Assembly (NCBI GenBank): GCA_944389275.1
Contig: CALXLT010000053.1
Span: 1 to 57,708, forward strand
DNA from: an uncultured Spirochaetaceae bacterium
Lineage (GTDB): Bacteria > Spirochaetota > Spirochaetia > Sphaerochaetales > Sphaerochaetaceae
DNA: 57,708 bases
Direction: 5' to 3'
Both the position numbers and the translations under genes were made by a program. Shown here one piece after another: positions 43,925-51,779 of this stretch. Position 1 is the stretch's first letter; each line of letters begins with the position of its first letter. The notes below the pieces were generated by a model, which was not told where the DNA came from, did no database searches, and saw only the letters and a list, made by a program, of their open reading frames with translations.

Positions 43925-45135
43925 AGAAGCCTTTTGATATCCTTAGATACAGATACGTGGCGTTGGGAGCCTCCGGGCTTTTCATCCTGGCCGGCATCAT
44001 CCTCTTCTTCGTTCTCGGGTTCAACACGGGAATAGACTTCGGCGCTGGGTACTCCGAGCGTGTCTCGATAGCGCCAGCGGGCCTTTCTGTCTCATATAGC
44101 GGAGAGGGGACCGCTGTCCTCTCCGTGGATAGCCGCGTGCTCTCACTCACGATACGAACCCCTGAGGGCGTTGAGGAGCATGTCCTTGATCCCTCTTTGT
44201 ATCCGACGACTGATGATATAGCGAGGGAGCTTGAGGCCCTTGGCTGCGACACAGTGCTCATCAGCAGCGAGAAAAGCGGCAACCTGATCTCAGGCTTCGG
44301 CTATCCCGCGACGCTTTCCGCATCTCCTTTCATCGTCAATTTCGCCACCGATACGGTGGATGTCACGATCGAGGACGTGAGGGAGGCTCTTTCGGGGATC
44401 GGAAGCGTTAACGTGCAGACCGTGGGCTTCGAGAGCGAGGCGATCTACCAGATAAGGATACCGGTAGAGGAGGAGAGTGGCCGCGCTGCCGCCGAGAGCC
44501 TTGTGAACTCAGCCCTCGCCGACGCCTTCGGAGCGGAGAACATCGTTGTCATGCAGTCAGATTTCGTCGGCCCCAAGTTCTCATCCTCGCTTTTCCGCGA
44601 CTCGCTTCTCGCCCTCGCGATAGCGCTCGTCTTGATACTTGGCTACGTGGCGCTCCGCTTCCGCCTTGCCTATTCGATCTCATCGATCCTGGCTTTGGCG
44701 CATGATGTTTTTGCCATGCTCTCGTTCGTGCTCATCTTCCGCCTGGAGGTCTCATCGACGACGATAGCCGCGGTCCTGACGATCATAGGCTATTCGATAA
44801 ACAACACGATTGTCATATTCGACCGCGTGAGGGAGAACATAGTGAAGGCTCAGGGAGGGATAGTCAATGTCGATGGCATCATCTCGCTCTCTGTCAGGCA
44901 GTCTGTGACAAGGACGATAATGACAAGCCTCACGACGCTTGTCGCCATCGTGCCGCTTGCTATCTTCAGCACCGGTGACATAAAGCTTTTCGCCATCAAC
45001 CTCACATGGGGAATCATAGCGGGAGCCTACTCATCCAACTTCCTCGCCCCGGCTTTCCTCCATTATTTCCACCGTCTCTTCCCTGTCGATAAGATCAAGG
45101 AGAAGAAGGAGGAAGAGGAGTACTCGCTGGTCTGA
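43921..45135 (+). CDS. secF: Protein translocase subunit SecF
   Basis: SecF completes the SecDF complex. The 404-aa protein (from ATG 43921, GGAGGAGGAA site) has the N-terminal FNTGIDFGAGY motif, a periplasmic domain and five helices with SINNTIVIFDRVRENI and the final WGIIAGAYSSNFLAPAF. The periplasmic region is longer than in many SecF proteins (usual size 300-400 aa). Its stop overlaps the ispH start by one base. Confidence 0.95.
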   Translation: MKKPFDILRYRYVALGASGLFILAGIILFFVLGFNTGIDFGAGYSERVSIAPAGLSVSYSGEGTAVLSVDSRVLSLTIRTPEGVEEHVLDPSLYPTTDDIARELEALGCDTVLISSEKSGNLISGFGYPATLSASPFIVNFATDTVDVTIEDVREALSGIGSVNVQTVGFESEAIYQIRIPVEEESGRAAAESLVNSALADAFGAENIVVMQSDFVGPKFSSSLFRDSLLALAIALVLILGYVALRFRLAYSISSILALAHDVFAMLSFVLIFRLEVSSTTIAAVLTIIGYSINNTIVIFDRVRENIVKAQGGIVNVDGIISLSVRQSVTRTIMTSLTTLVAIVPLAIFSTGDIKLFAINLTWGIIAGAYSSNFLAPAFLHYFHRLFPVDKIKEKKEEEEYSLV

Positions 45136-45959
45136 TGAAAGTCATAGTCCCCTCTGAATATGGATTCTGCGGCGGGGTGCGCTCCGCGCTGCAGAAAGCC
45201 GATGATGCGATAGCTGAAGCAGGGCGCCTCGGAGAGCCTTGCTGCCTTTATGGAAGCATCGTCCATAACCGTATAGTCTCCGCCTCATTCGAGAGGAGGG
45301 GTGTCCGCATCATAGGCTCTCCGGATGAGGCGGAAAGCGGCTTTGTCGTGATAAGAACCCATGGCATTGCCGATGATAAGAGGAAGGCCCTTGAGGATAA
45401 GGGCCTCTCGATCGTGGACGCGACATGCCCGGTGGTGCTCCGCAGCATGGCGCTTTGCAGAAAAGCGGAAGGCCCTGTCCTCATTATCGGGAAAAGAGGG
45501 CACAGCGAGATCGAGTCGCTCCAGGGCGCGAGGTCTGATGCTGCCGTGATAGAAAGCCCTGAGGATCTTCGCTCCCTTCCTTCCGGCACGTACAGTGCTG
45601 TCGTGCAGACGACTCTCTCTCTGAGCCTTCTGGACAGGATAAGGGAGGAGGCAAGGCGCCTTGGCATAACGCTTACTGAGCTCAATTCGATATGCATGGC
45701 CTCGGAAAGGAGGCGCTCCGCGCTCCTCTCGATCCTTCCGGACGTGGATGCCGTGGTCGTCGCGGGAGATGAGGAGAGCGCGAACTCCCGGGAGCTGCGT
45801 GATCTTGCCGCTCTGCACGGAAAGCCTTCATACCTCGCGCTCGATGCCTCGGCGCTGCCTGGGAAGGTGTTCTCCTTCCGTACCATCGGCCTGACTGCCG
45901 GAGCCTCCACTCCTGATGAGGTGTTCTCCGCTATGAAACGCGCCCTTGAGTCAGCTTAG
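45135..45959 (+). CDS. ispH: 4-Hydroxy-3-methylbut-2-enyl diphosphate reductase
   Basis: IspH is the last enzyme of the MEP pathway, making IPP and DMAPP with a [4Fe-4S] cluster. The 274-aa protein has the three cluster cysteines, Cys12 (FCGGV), Cys98 (DATCP) and Cys187 (NSICMA), and the substrate-contact residues of VHN (His44) and THG (His76). The ERRRSAL segment replaces the more usual TxxRQ. It is translationally coupled to secF. Its presence shows de novo isoprenoid synthesis beside the salvage-type kinases at 38-39 kb. Confidence 0.95.
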   Translation: MKVIVPSEYGFCGGVRSALQKADDAIAEAGRLGEPCCLYGSIVHNRIVSASFERRGVRIIGSPDEAESGFVVIRTHGIADDKRKALEDKGLSIVDATCPVVLRSMALCRKAEGPVLIIGKRGHSEIESLQGARSDAAVIESPEDLRSLPSGTYSAVVQTTLSLSLLDRIREEARRLGITLTELNSICMASERRRSALLSILPDVDAVVVAGDEESANSRELRDLAALHGKPSYLALDASALPGKVFSFRTIGLTAGASTPDEVFSAMKRALESA

Positions 45960-46067
45960 GCGGGATTTTCCGCTCCGGAGGCTCTGAAAGCATGGGATGA
46001 TATATCCTCATTCGCGAATAAAAGACTGGATACATCATGTTATTATGACTGCGGTCACATTAACTAT

Positions 46068-46079
46068 TGCGGTGCCGCA
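46068..46079. repeat. Small palindrome in the hydrogenase upstream region
   Basis: TGCGGTGCCGCA is a palindromic element; TGCGGT also occurs 18 bp earlier (46050-46055). The 227-bp intergenic region otherwise shows no gene. It could be an operator or an ispH terminator remnant. Confidence 0.3.
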
Positions 46080-46136
46080 TATAATTCCCCGTATTTCGCT
46101 ATTCTTGGCGCTATTTTCAATCAGAGAATCATTTTA

Positions 46137-46163
46137 TTGACTAAGTCCTTTTCATCGTATAGT
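46137..46163 (+). promoter_or_regulatory. Candidate promoter of the hydrogen module
   Basis: TTGACT and TATAGT are separated by only 15 bp, a short spacer; a shifted -35 (TTATTG) gives 18 bp. It lies about 25 bp before the first gene. Confidence 0.35.
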
Positions 46164-46186
46164 CTTTTTCCTGACTAGGAGCGGAA

Positions 46187-46453
46187 ATGGCGGAAAAGGA
46201 GAAACTCGCAGTGGAGCTCTGCATGGGCTCGAGCTGCTTCGCGCGAGGCAACAGCACCGCGCTTGGATACGTTGAATCATACATCGAGGAGAACGGCCTA
46301 GCCGATCGCATCGAGCTGGGCGGCCATCTTTGCATAGGCGAGTGCAACAATGGCCCGCATATCAGGATAGGGGATAAGGAGTATTCCGGCATAACCGATC
46401 CTGACTGCGTCATCGATATAATAAAGAAGGCGCTGGAGGAACAGGATGCTTAA
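46187..46453 (+). CDS. Thioredoxin-like [2Fe-2S] ferredoxin (NuoE-like)
   Basis: The 88-aa protein has the four-cysteine pattern of thioredoxin-fold [2Fe-2S] ferredoxins: Cys12-x4-Cys17 and Cys49-x3-Cys53 (LCIGEC). It lacks the N-terminal helical part of NuoE/HydC and so is a stand-alone electron carrier. An AGGAG site precedes the ATG. It overlaps the sensory hydrogenase gene by 8 bp and probably passes electrons to or from it. Confidence 0.88.
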   Translation: MAEKEKLAVELCMGSSCFARGNSTALGYVESYIEENGLADRIELGGHLCIGECNNGPHIRIGDKEYSGITDPDCVIDIIKKALEEQDA

Positions 46454-48236
46454 CCCTATCTATACAGAGACCACCAGCTGCCGTGATTGCTATAAATGCG
46501 TCAGGTCCTGTCCCGTGAAGGCCATACAGATCAAGGACGGCAACGCGATGATCGTCAAGGAGCGCTGCATCTACTGCGGCAAATGCGTGGACATCTGCCC
46601 GAACAGCGCGAAGAAGATCAGGGATGACGTGGACAGGGTGAAGCTCGCCATAGCCTCAGGCCGTCCTGTGTTCTGCTCGCTGGCCCCTTCCTATTCATCA
46701 GAGTTCGCGGGGCGTGAGGCGGAGCTTCTGACAGCGCTTCGCAAGCTTGGCTTCAGGGAGATCTCCGAGACCGCGATAGGAGCGGCCCTCGTGACGCAGG
46801 CTCTGGATATCTACGCGTCAGAGCATGACGGGAAGTGCCCGTTCATCGGCACCGCGTGCCCATCGGTCGTGGAGCTTGTGAAGAAGTACCATCCGGAGAA
46901 GATAGGGCGCCTTGCCCCTGTCCCATCCCCGCTTCAGGCCCATAGCGCGTATCTCAGGAGCATCTACAACGAGGATCTGGTGATCGTGTTCATCGGACCA
47001 TGCATCGCGAAGAAGACCGAGGCTGACAGCACCCCGGGCTATCCTGACCTCGCCCTCACGTTCGATGAGCTGAGGTCCTGGTTCTCCGCAGAGGGCATAG
47101 ATCTCGATTCGATCGAGCCTGAGCATGTCGATTTCGTTCCCGCGAAGGCCGGGATATCATCGATATACCCGATAGAGGGCGGGCAGATAATGTCCTCCTC
47201 CATCTGGGGCAAGAGCGCGCTTGAGCCGGATGCGATAGCGCTCTCCGGAACCGACGCGGTCATGTCCGCGCTCTGTGACGAGTGCAGCGAGGACATGGCG
47301 TTCCTTGAGCTTCTTGGCTGCGACGGAGGCTGCGTGAACGGACCGGGATCTAGGGAGGATGTCTCTGTCTCCATAAAGAAGAGGCACGCGTCAGAGTGGA
47401 CTACGAGAAGGCTCGATGAGGCTGAGCTCTTCAAGGGCGATGAGGCCTTCGCGAGGAAGCTTCTGGAGAAAGGCTATTCCCTCCTCCATTCGGAAGGTCC
47501 GAAGGATGAGAGCGCTTTCCGCCGCACCCATAGCGAGGATGAGATCAAGCGCGCCCTTGTCTCCCTTGGCAAGATCACCAAGGCCGATGAGCTTAACTGC
47601 GGAGGCTGTGGCTACACCACCTGCCGCGATATGGCCAAGGCGTATCTTGACGGCATGGCCGAGATCGAGATGTGCGTGACGAAGATGAGGAAGGAGGCCG
47701 AGAGCAAGGTCGATCTTCTGCTCCGCACCGTCCCGATGGGTGTCGTCATCGTCGATTCCGATCTTCAGATCACCGACTGCAATACCGCTTTCCTCGATAT
47801 CTTCGGGGATATGGAGGATGGATTCGTGGATCAGGGTGTGCTTTCCATGGTCAAGGGATTGCCGCTTGAGAGCTTCGTGCCCTTCGCTGACAAGTTCCGC
47901 GACCAGTTCTATCTCTCGCATCCGGGACAGTACAGGGTGCACTTCAAGGACAAGTACATCCGCGTCACCTTCTTTCTTGTCGAGGAGAAGCGCCTCCTTG
48001 GCGCAATGTTCGAGGATATAACGAATCCGACGATAAAGCGCGAGACGGTCGTGAAGAAGGCCGAGGATGTCATACAGAAGTCCCTTGAGACTGTCCAGCA
48101 GATTGCGTCGCTTCTGGGCGAAAACGCGGCCGAGACAGAGATCATGCTAAATTCCCTTATCGATGCGTTCAGCGTCCATGGAGGCGCCGATGAGGGGAAT
48201 GTGCTTACAGAGGATGAGGGTGGAGATCTGACATGA
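46446..48236 (+). CDS. PAS-containing sensory [FeFe]-hydrogenase-like protein (HydS type)
   Basis: The 596-aa protein has, in order, two [4Fe-4S] motifs (Cys12-22 and Cys41-51), the H-cluster domain, a second FeS domain of the CxxCxxxxC...C type (Cys385, 388, 393, 410), a PAS domain (about 425-530) and a C-terminal helix. H-cluster motifs are L1 GTACPS (Cys138), L2 FIGPCIAKK (Cys186) and L3 LGCDGGCVNGPG (Cys292, Cys296), so all four cluster ligands are kept, but the proton-relay cysteine of L1 is Ala. This layout matches group C sensory hydrogenases, thought to sense H2 or redox state. It overlaps the downstream phosphatase, which supports a sensor-effector pair. Confidence 0.88.
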   Translation: MLNPIYTETTSCRDCYKCVRSCPVKAIQIKDGNAMIVKERCIYCGKCVDICPNSAKKIRDDVDRVKLAIASGRPVFCSLAPSYSSEFAGREAELLTALRKLGFREISETAIGAALVTQALDIYASEHDGKCPFIGTACPSVVELVKKYHPEKIGRLAPVPSPLQAHSAYLRSIYNEDLVIVFIGPCIAKKTEADSTPGYPDLALTFDELRSWFSAEGIDLDSIEPEHVDFVPAKAGISSIYPIEGGQIMSSSIWGKSALEPDAIALSGTDAVMSALCDECSEDMAFLELLGCDGGCVNGPGSREDVSVSIKKRHASEWTTRRLDEAELFKGDEAFARKLLEKGYSLLHSEGPKDESAFRRTHSEDEIKRALVSLGKITKADELNCGGCGYTTCRDMAKAYLDGMAEIEMCVTKMRKEAESKVDLLLRTVPMGVVIVDSDLQITDCNTAFLDIFGDMEDGFVDQGVLSMVKGLPLESFVPFADKFRDQFYLSHPGQYRVHFKDKYIRVTFFLVEEKRLLGAMFEDITNPTIKRETVVKKAEDVIQKSLETVQQIASLLGENAAETEIMLNSLIDAFSVHGGADEGNVLTEDEGGDLT

Positions 48237-49429
48237 ACAATATCTTCATAGATGTGGATTATGCGCAGATATTCAAGCACGGCCAGAAGATCGGAGGGGA
48301 TGTGTTCCTGCTCTCACGCAATCCTGAGAACAACCAGATCGTCTCCACTCTCTCTGACGGGCTTGGCAGCGGGGTCAAGGCGAATGTCCTTGCATCTCTT
48401 ACCGCGCATATGGCACATCGCCTCTCATTCTCCCCGATAGACCTGAGCCATAGCGCGAAGATAATCATGGACACGCTCCCTGTCTGCAAGGAGAGGAAGA
48501 TAAGCTATTCCACGTTCACCATCGCGGATATAAGGTACGGGGAGAACATGGAGCATATAGCGGTCAATCTCGTCGAGTACGACAACCCGCTCTCGCTCCG
48601 CTTCTCCGGCCCTGACCCGGTCTCCTGGGAAAGAAGCCGCACCGAGCTGCAGAGGGAGGGCGCGTTCAAGAAGGAGATCATCGCCCACTCAGCTTTCAAT
48701 CTCCAGGTAGGGGAGCGCCTTGTGATGTTCTCGGACGGCGTCACGCAGTCCGGGCTGGGCAAGAGCCTTCCTCTTGGATGGAGGCTGGACGGGGTGAGGA
48801 AGTTCATCTCCGAGGAGATTCGGAAGCAGCCTGATATCTCGGCTCGTGACCTTTCCCGCGCGATCGTGCAGAAGGCCTGCTCGCTTGACGGGCTATCTGC
48901 CAAGGATGATATCACGTGCGTCGTCATATACATAAGGCGGCCGCGTCGCCTCCTGATCGTGACAGGGCCTCCGTTCACGAAGGAAGCTGACGAGATCCTC
49001 GGGGAGAAGATCCGCACTTTCGATGGCAAGAAGATCGTGTCTGGCGGAACCACCGCCCAGATCGTGTCCAGGCTGTTCGGCAAGAAGCTCACGCTCGATC
49101 TCTCGTCGTGGTCCAAGGACGTGCCGCCCGCGTCGAAGATGGAGGGCATAGACCTTGTTACGGAAGGGATGCTCACGCTCTCGAAGGTCGCGCTGATCCT
49201 CGAGAAGAAGCAGAACCCTGCAGAGCTTCCGAACGATCCCGCGAAGAAGTTCGTGGAGATGCTCCTCAACAGCGACCAGGTGCACTTCATCGTGGGGACG
49301 AAGATAAACGAGGCGCATCAGGATCCGAATATCCCTGTCGAGATCGGAATAAGAAGGACTATCATCGGACGCTTGAGAAAAGCGCTCGAGGAGATATATT
49401 TGAAAGAAACTTCTCAGGAATATCTATAG
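48233..49429 (+). CDS. SpoIIE-type PP2C phosphatase with extra C-terminal domain
   Basis: The 398-aa protein has a PPM/SpoIIE phosphatase domain (about 1-235) with metal-ligand aspartates in GGD (23), SDGLGSG (42), FSDGVTQ (168) and KDDIT (225). Residues about 236-398 form a further alpha/beta domain that I cannot name (VSGGTTAQIVSRLFGKK and VHFIVGTKINEAH are its clearest segments). It overlaps the sensory hydrogenase by 4 bp. Phosphatases are known neighbours of group C hydrogenases, so it probably turns the H2/redox signal into dephosphorylation of an unidentified target. Confidence 0.85.
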   Translation: MNNIFIDVDYAQIFKHGQKIGGDVFLLSRNPENNQIVSTLSDGLGSGVKANVLASLTAHMAHRLSFSPIDLSHSAKIIMDTLPVCKERKISYSTFTIADIRYGENMEHIAVNLVEYDNPLSLRFSGPDPVSWERSRTELQREGAFKKEIIAHSAFNLQVGERLVMFSDGVTQSGLGKSLPLGWRLDGVRKFISEEIRKQPDISARDLSRAIVQKACSLDGLSAKDDITCVVIYIRRPRRLLIVTGPPFTKEADEILGEKIRTFDGKKIVSGGTTAQIVSRLFGKKLTLDLSSWSKDVPPASKMEGIDLVTEGMLTLSKVALILEKKQNPAELPNDPAKKFVEMLLNSDQVHFIVGTKINEAHQDPNIPVEIGIRRTIIGRLRKALEEIYLKETSQEYL

Positions 49430-49441
49430 GAGGATAACGAA

Positions 49442-49702
49442 ATGAAGAAGCCAAAGGTCAAGGTAAGGATCTGTCTTGGAACAGCATGTTTTGTCCAGGG
49501 AGGAGCTGATCTCCTTCTCTACAATGACTTCGTTGATCCGGCAATCCTCGCAGAGTGCGAGATCGAAGGCTGCTCCTGCCTTGACGAGTGCAAGGTCGGA
49601 AACGGCAGCGCACCGTACGTATCTATCAATGACAAGGTTTATAGCGGAGTGAACCAGGATATGTTCTGCAAGCTCCTCGCGGAGGCTGTGAAGAATGCTT
49701 GA
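49442..49702 (+). CDS. Thioredoxin-like [2Fe-2S] ferredoxin (second copy)
   Basis: The 86-aa protein is a paralogue-like partner of the one at 46187: Cys11-x4-Cys16 and Cys46-x3-Cys50 (CSCLDEC), with extra cysteines at 39 and 44. It has a strong AGGAGG site and overlaps the start of the catalytic-type hydrogenase by 8 bp, the same arrangement as the first ferredoxin with the sensory enzyme. It probably carries electrons for that hydrogenase. Confidence 0.88.
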   Translation: MKKPKVKVRICLGTACFVQGGADLLLYNDFVDPAILAECEIEGCSCLDECKVGNGSAPYVSINDKVYSGVNQDMFCKLLAEAVKNA

Positions 49703-51152
49703 ACTGAACAATCAGTATACCCTCATGAAGAGGAAGATCGACACTGAGGTGCTCAAGTGCTTCTTTGACGATACCCTCATAGAGAAGGCTGATAAGCTCC
49801 CGTTCGAGATAATCCCGAAGACCAGAACCCCTTTCCGATGCTGCATCTATAAGGAAAGGGCGATGGTCCGTTATCGCATAATGGCCCTGGCCGGCATCAA
49901 TATCGAAAGGGATGACGACGAGGAGAAGCCTCTCAAGGCGTACATGGAAGAGGTGATGGCCGAGGATAAGCCGCCACTACCGCTCCTGACTACGATCATC
50001 ACAGGCTGCTCCGGCTGCCCGAAGTCCCAGTACAGGATCTCAGATGGCTGCCGTGGCTGCTTCGCGCGTCCATGCATGTCCAACTGCCCTAAGGACGCGA
50101 TCATCTTCATCAATGGCCAGGCGCATATCCAGGAGGATAGGTGCATAAGGTGCGGAAAGTGCATGGAGGTCTGCCCGTTCCATGCTGTTGTCCATATCCC
50201 GGTACCATGCGAGGAAGCGTGCCCTGTGGACGCGGTCAAGAAGAATGAGGACGGCTTTGTCGAGATCGAGCACGACAAGTGCATCGGATGCGGCAAGTGC
50301 GTTCGCTCATGCCCGTTCGGCGCCATCGTCGAGCGCTCAGGCCTCTTCCCGATATTAAAGATGATCAAGGGCGGGGAGAAGGTCGTCGCGATGATCGCTC
50401 CTGCTATCGAGGGCCAGTTCCCAGGAACGCTCGCGCAGGTCAAGGCCGCTATCAAGAAGGCAGGATTTTATGATGTCATCGAGGTCGCCGAAGGCGCTGA
50501 GATCACGGCCCACAATGAGGCGGAGGAGCTGCATGAGAAGATCACCAAGGGTGAGGGTTTCATGACCACATCCTGCTGTGCCGCCTATATGGAGCTTATC
50601 TACAAGCACATACCGTATCTCAAGGACAGGCACTCCACCTCGCTCTCGCCTATGGGCTATACCATCAAGGTCATACAGGAGAAGTATCCTGACGCCAAGA
50701 TGATCTTCATCGGGCCATGCCTCGCGAAGAAGGTCGAGGCCGCAAGGCGCTTCAAGGAGATCAGCGGCGTCATGACATTCGCTGAGCTTGCTTCTATATT
50801 CATCGCCAAGGGCATCGATGTCCGTGAGATGGAGGCTGATGATCTTGGTGATACAGAGAGCTTCAAGGATTGCCGTGAGTTCGCTGTCACAGGCGGTGTC
50901 GCGGGCTGCGTCATGAACCGCTTCGAGAAGGACGGCGTCACAGCGCGCATCCTTCCGATCAACGGACTGGACAAGAAGACCGTAAGGCTTATGAAGACCT
51001 GGGAGAAGAGGGCCCCTGAGGCTGATCTTGTCGAGGTCATGGCCTGTGAAGGCGGATGCCTTGCCGGTCCTGGCACCATCGTAAAGCCAGCGCTTGCGAT
51101 GAAGCTCAGGGCAGCAGGCGCGAAGCCACAGCCTAAGCCAGCTGCAAAATAA
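49695..51152 (+). CDS. [FeFe] hydrogenase, monomeric (group B-like)
   Basis: The 485-aa enzyme should interconvert protons and H2 with ferredoxin. An N-terminal region with Cys49-50 and Cys105/108 leads into [4Fe-4S] clusters (Cys119-131, 150-160, 172-176, 196-206). The H-cluster domain has L1 TTSCCAAY (relay Cys294, ligand Cys295), L2 FIGPCLAKK (Cys342) and L3 EVMACEGGCLAGPG (Cys451, Cys455), so catalytic residues are complete, unlike the sensory protein. The C-terminus is Lys/Pro/Ala-rich. Maturation genes hydEFG are not in the window. A terminator follows directly. Confidence 0.92.
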   Translation: MLELNNQYTLMKRKIDTEVLKCFFDDTLIEKADKLPFEIIPKTRTPFRCCIYKERAMVRYRIMALAGINIERDDDEEKPLKAYMEEVMAEDKPPLPLLTTIITGCSGCPKSQYRISDGCRGCFARPCMSNCPKDAIIFINGQAHIQEDRCIRCGKCMEVCPFHAVVHIPVPCEEACPVDAVKKNEDGFVEIEHDKCIGCGKCVRSCPFGAIVERSGLFPILKMIKGGEKVVAMIAPAIEGQFPGTLAQVKAAIKKAGFYDVIEVAEGAEITAHNEAEELHEKITKGEGFMTTSCCAAYMELIYKHIPYLKDRHSTSLSPMGYTIKVIQEKYPDAKMIFIGPCLAKKVEAARRFKEISGVMTFAELASIFIAKGIDVREMEADDLGDTESFKDCREFAVTGGVAGCVMNRFEKDGVTARILPINGLDKKTVRLMKTWEKRAPEADLVEVMACEGGCLAGPGTIVKPALAMKLRAAGAKPQPKPAAK

Positions 51153-51159
51153 TGGCTGC

Positions 51160-51190
51160 AAAAGGACTGGTCAAAAGCCAGTCCTTTTCC
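51160..51190 (+). terminator. Intrinsic terminator of the hydrogen module
   Basis: AAAAGGACTGG pairs with CCAGTCCTTTT (7-nt loop), followed by CCTTTCCC; it begins 8 bp after the hydrogenase stop. Confidence 0.88.
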
Positions 51191-51230
51191 TTTCCCAAAT
51201 CAACGTGTTGCGTCAAAATCTAAGAAAATT

Positions 51231-51245
51231 GACACGACGCGTGTC
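51231..51245 (-). terminator. Hairpin after the GNAT gene
   Basis: GACACG and CGTGTC form a 6-bp stem with a 3-nt loop just past the GNAT stop; on the minus strand AATTTTC follows. It is a weak terminator candidate. Confidence 0.4.
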
Positions 51246-51248
51246 TTT

Positions 51249-51713
51249 TCACTTAGCGTCTATGACTAATCTATGCACAGTCCAATCCGTCATGGCCTCC
51301 GCCCCGATTCTCCTGTAGAACTCAATAGAGGGAGTATTGGAATCAAGGCACCACCATTCAACACGACCGCAGCCCCTCTCCTCAGCTAACTTGTAGATCA
51401 TATCGATGGTGGCCTTGCCATAGCCATTTCCCCTATATTCCTTCCTGATATACAGATCCTCGATATAAATCCCAGGCTTTCCTAAGAATGTTGAGAAGTT
51501 GTGGAAGAAAAGCACAAAGCCGATCTCCTTGCCATCAACGGTAGGGAAGAGCACCTCAGCCATCTTCCTCTCGAAGAGATTGTACCTGAGAGTATCCTCA
51601 TCAGCCTTAACCTCATCCAACAATCCCTCATACTCCGCAAGCTCCTTGATGAAGGTAAGGATAAGAGTCACATCTTCCTTTCTAGCTTTCCTGAATGTTA
51701 GTCCTGCACTCAT
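51249..51713 (-). CDS. GNAT family N-acetyltransferase
   Basis: The 154-aa protein has the GNAT fold with the acetyl-CoA pyrophosphate loop in RKEYRGNGYGKATI and the beta-bulge region IYIEDLYI before it. The layout resembles the spermidine/spermine acetyltransferase-like GNATs that end in EFYRRIGAEAMTDWTVHRL. The substrate may be a polyamine or another small amine. It is a single gene; base composition is AT-richer than the surrounding genes, as in the adjacent lipoprotein gene. Confidence 0.9.
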   Translation of the reverse strand: MSAGLTFRKARKEDVTLILTFIKELAEYEGLLDEVKADEDTLRYNLFERKMAEVLFPTVDGKEIGFVLFFHNFSTFLGKPGIYIEDLYIRKEYRGNGYGKATIDMIYKLAEERGCGRVEWWCLDSNTPSIEFYRRIGAEAMTDWTVHRLVIDAK

Positions 51714-51726
51714 AAGTCAATCATAC

Positions 51727-51760
51727 GAAAACGAGCCATGCCTCGAAAGACATGGCCCGG
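51727..51760 (-). terminator. Intrinsic terminator after the lipoprotein gene
   Basis: On the minus strand CGGGCCATG pairs with CATGGCTCG (one wobble), followed by TTTTCG. It lies 20 bp after the lipoprotein stop. Confidence 0.8.
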
Positions 51761-51779
51761 AGATTAACAAGCTAAAGGA

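Noticed and set aside
46187..51152. Electron-bifurcating trimeric HydABC hydrogenase
   Set aside because: The small proteins are 86-88 aa ferredoxins; no NuoF-like flavin subunit is present.
50355..51161. 268-codon open frame opposite the [FeFe] hydrogenase
   Set aside because: Shadow of a gene with complete H-cluster motifs.
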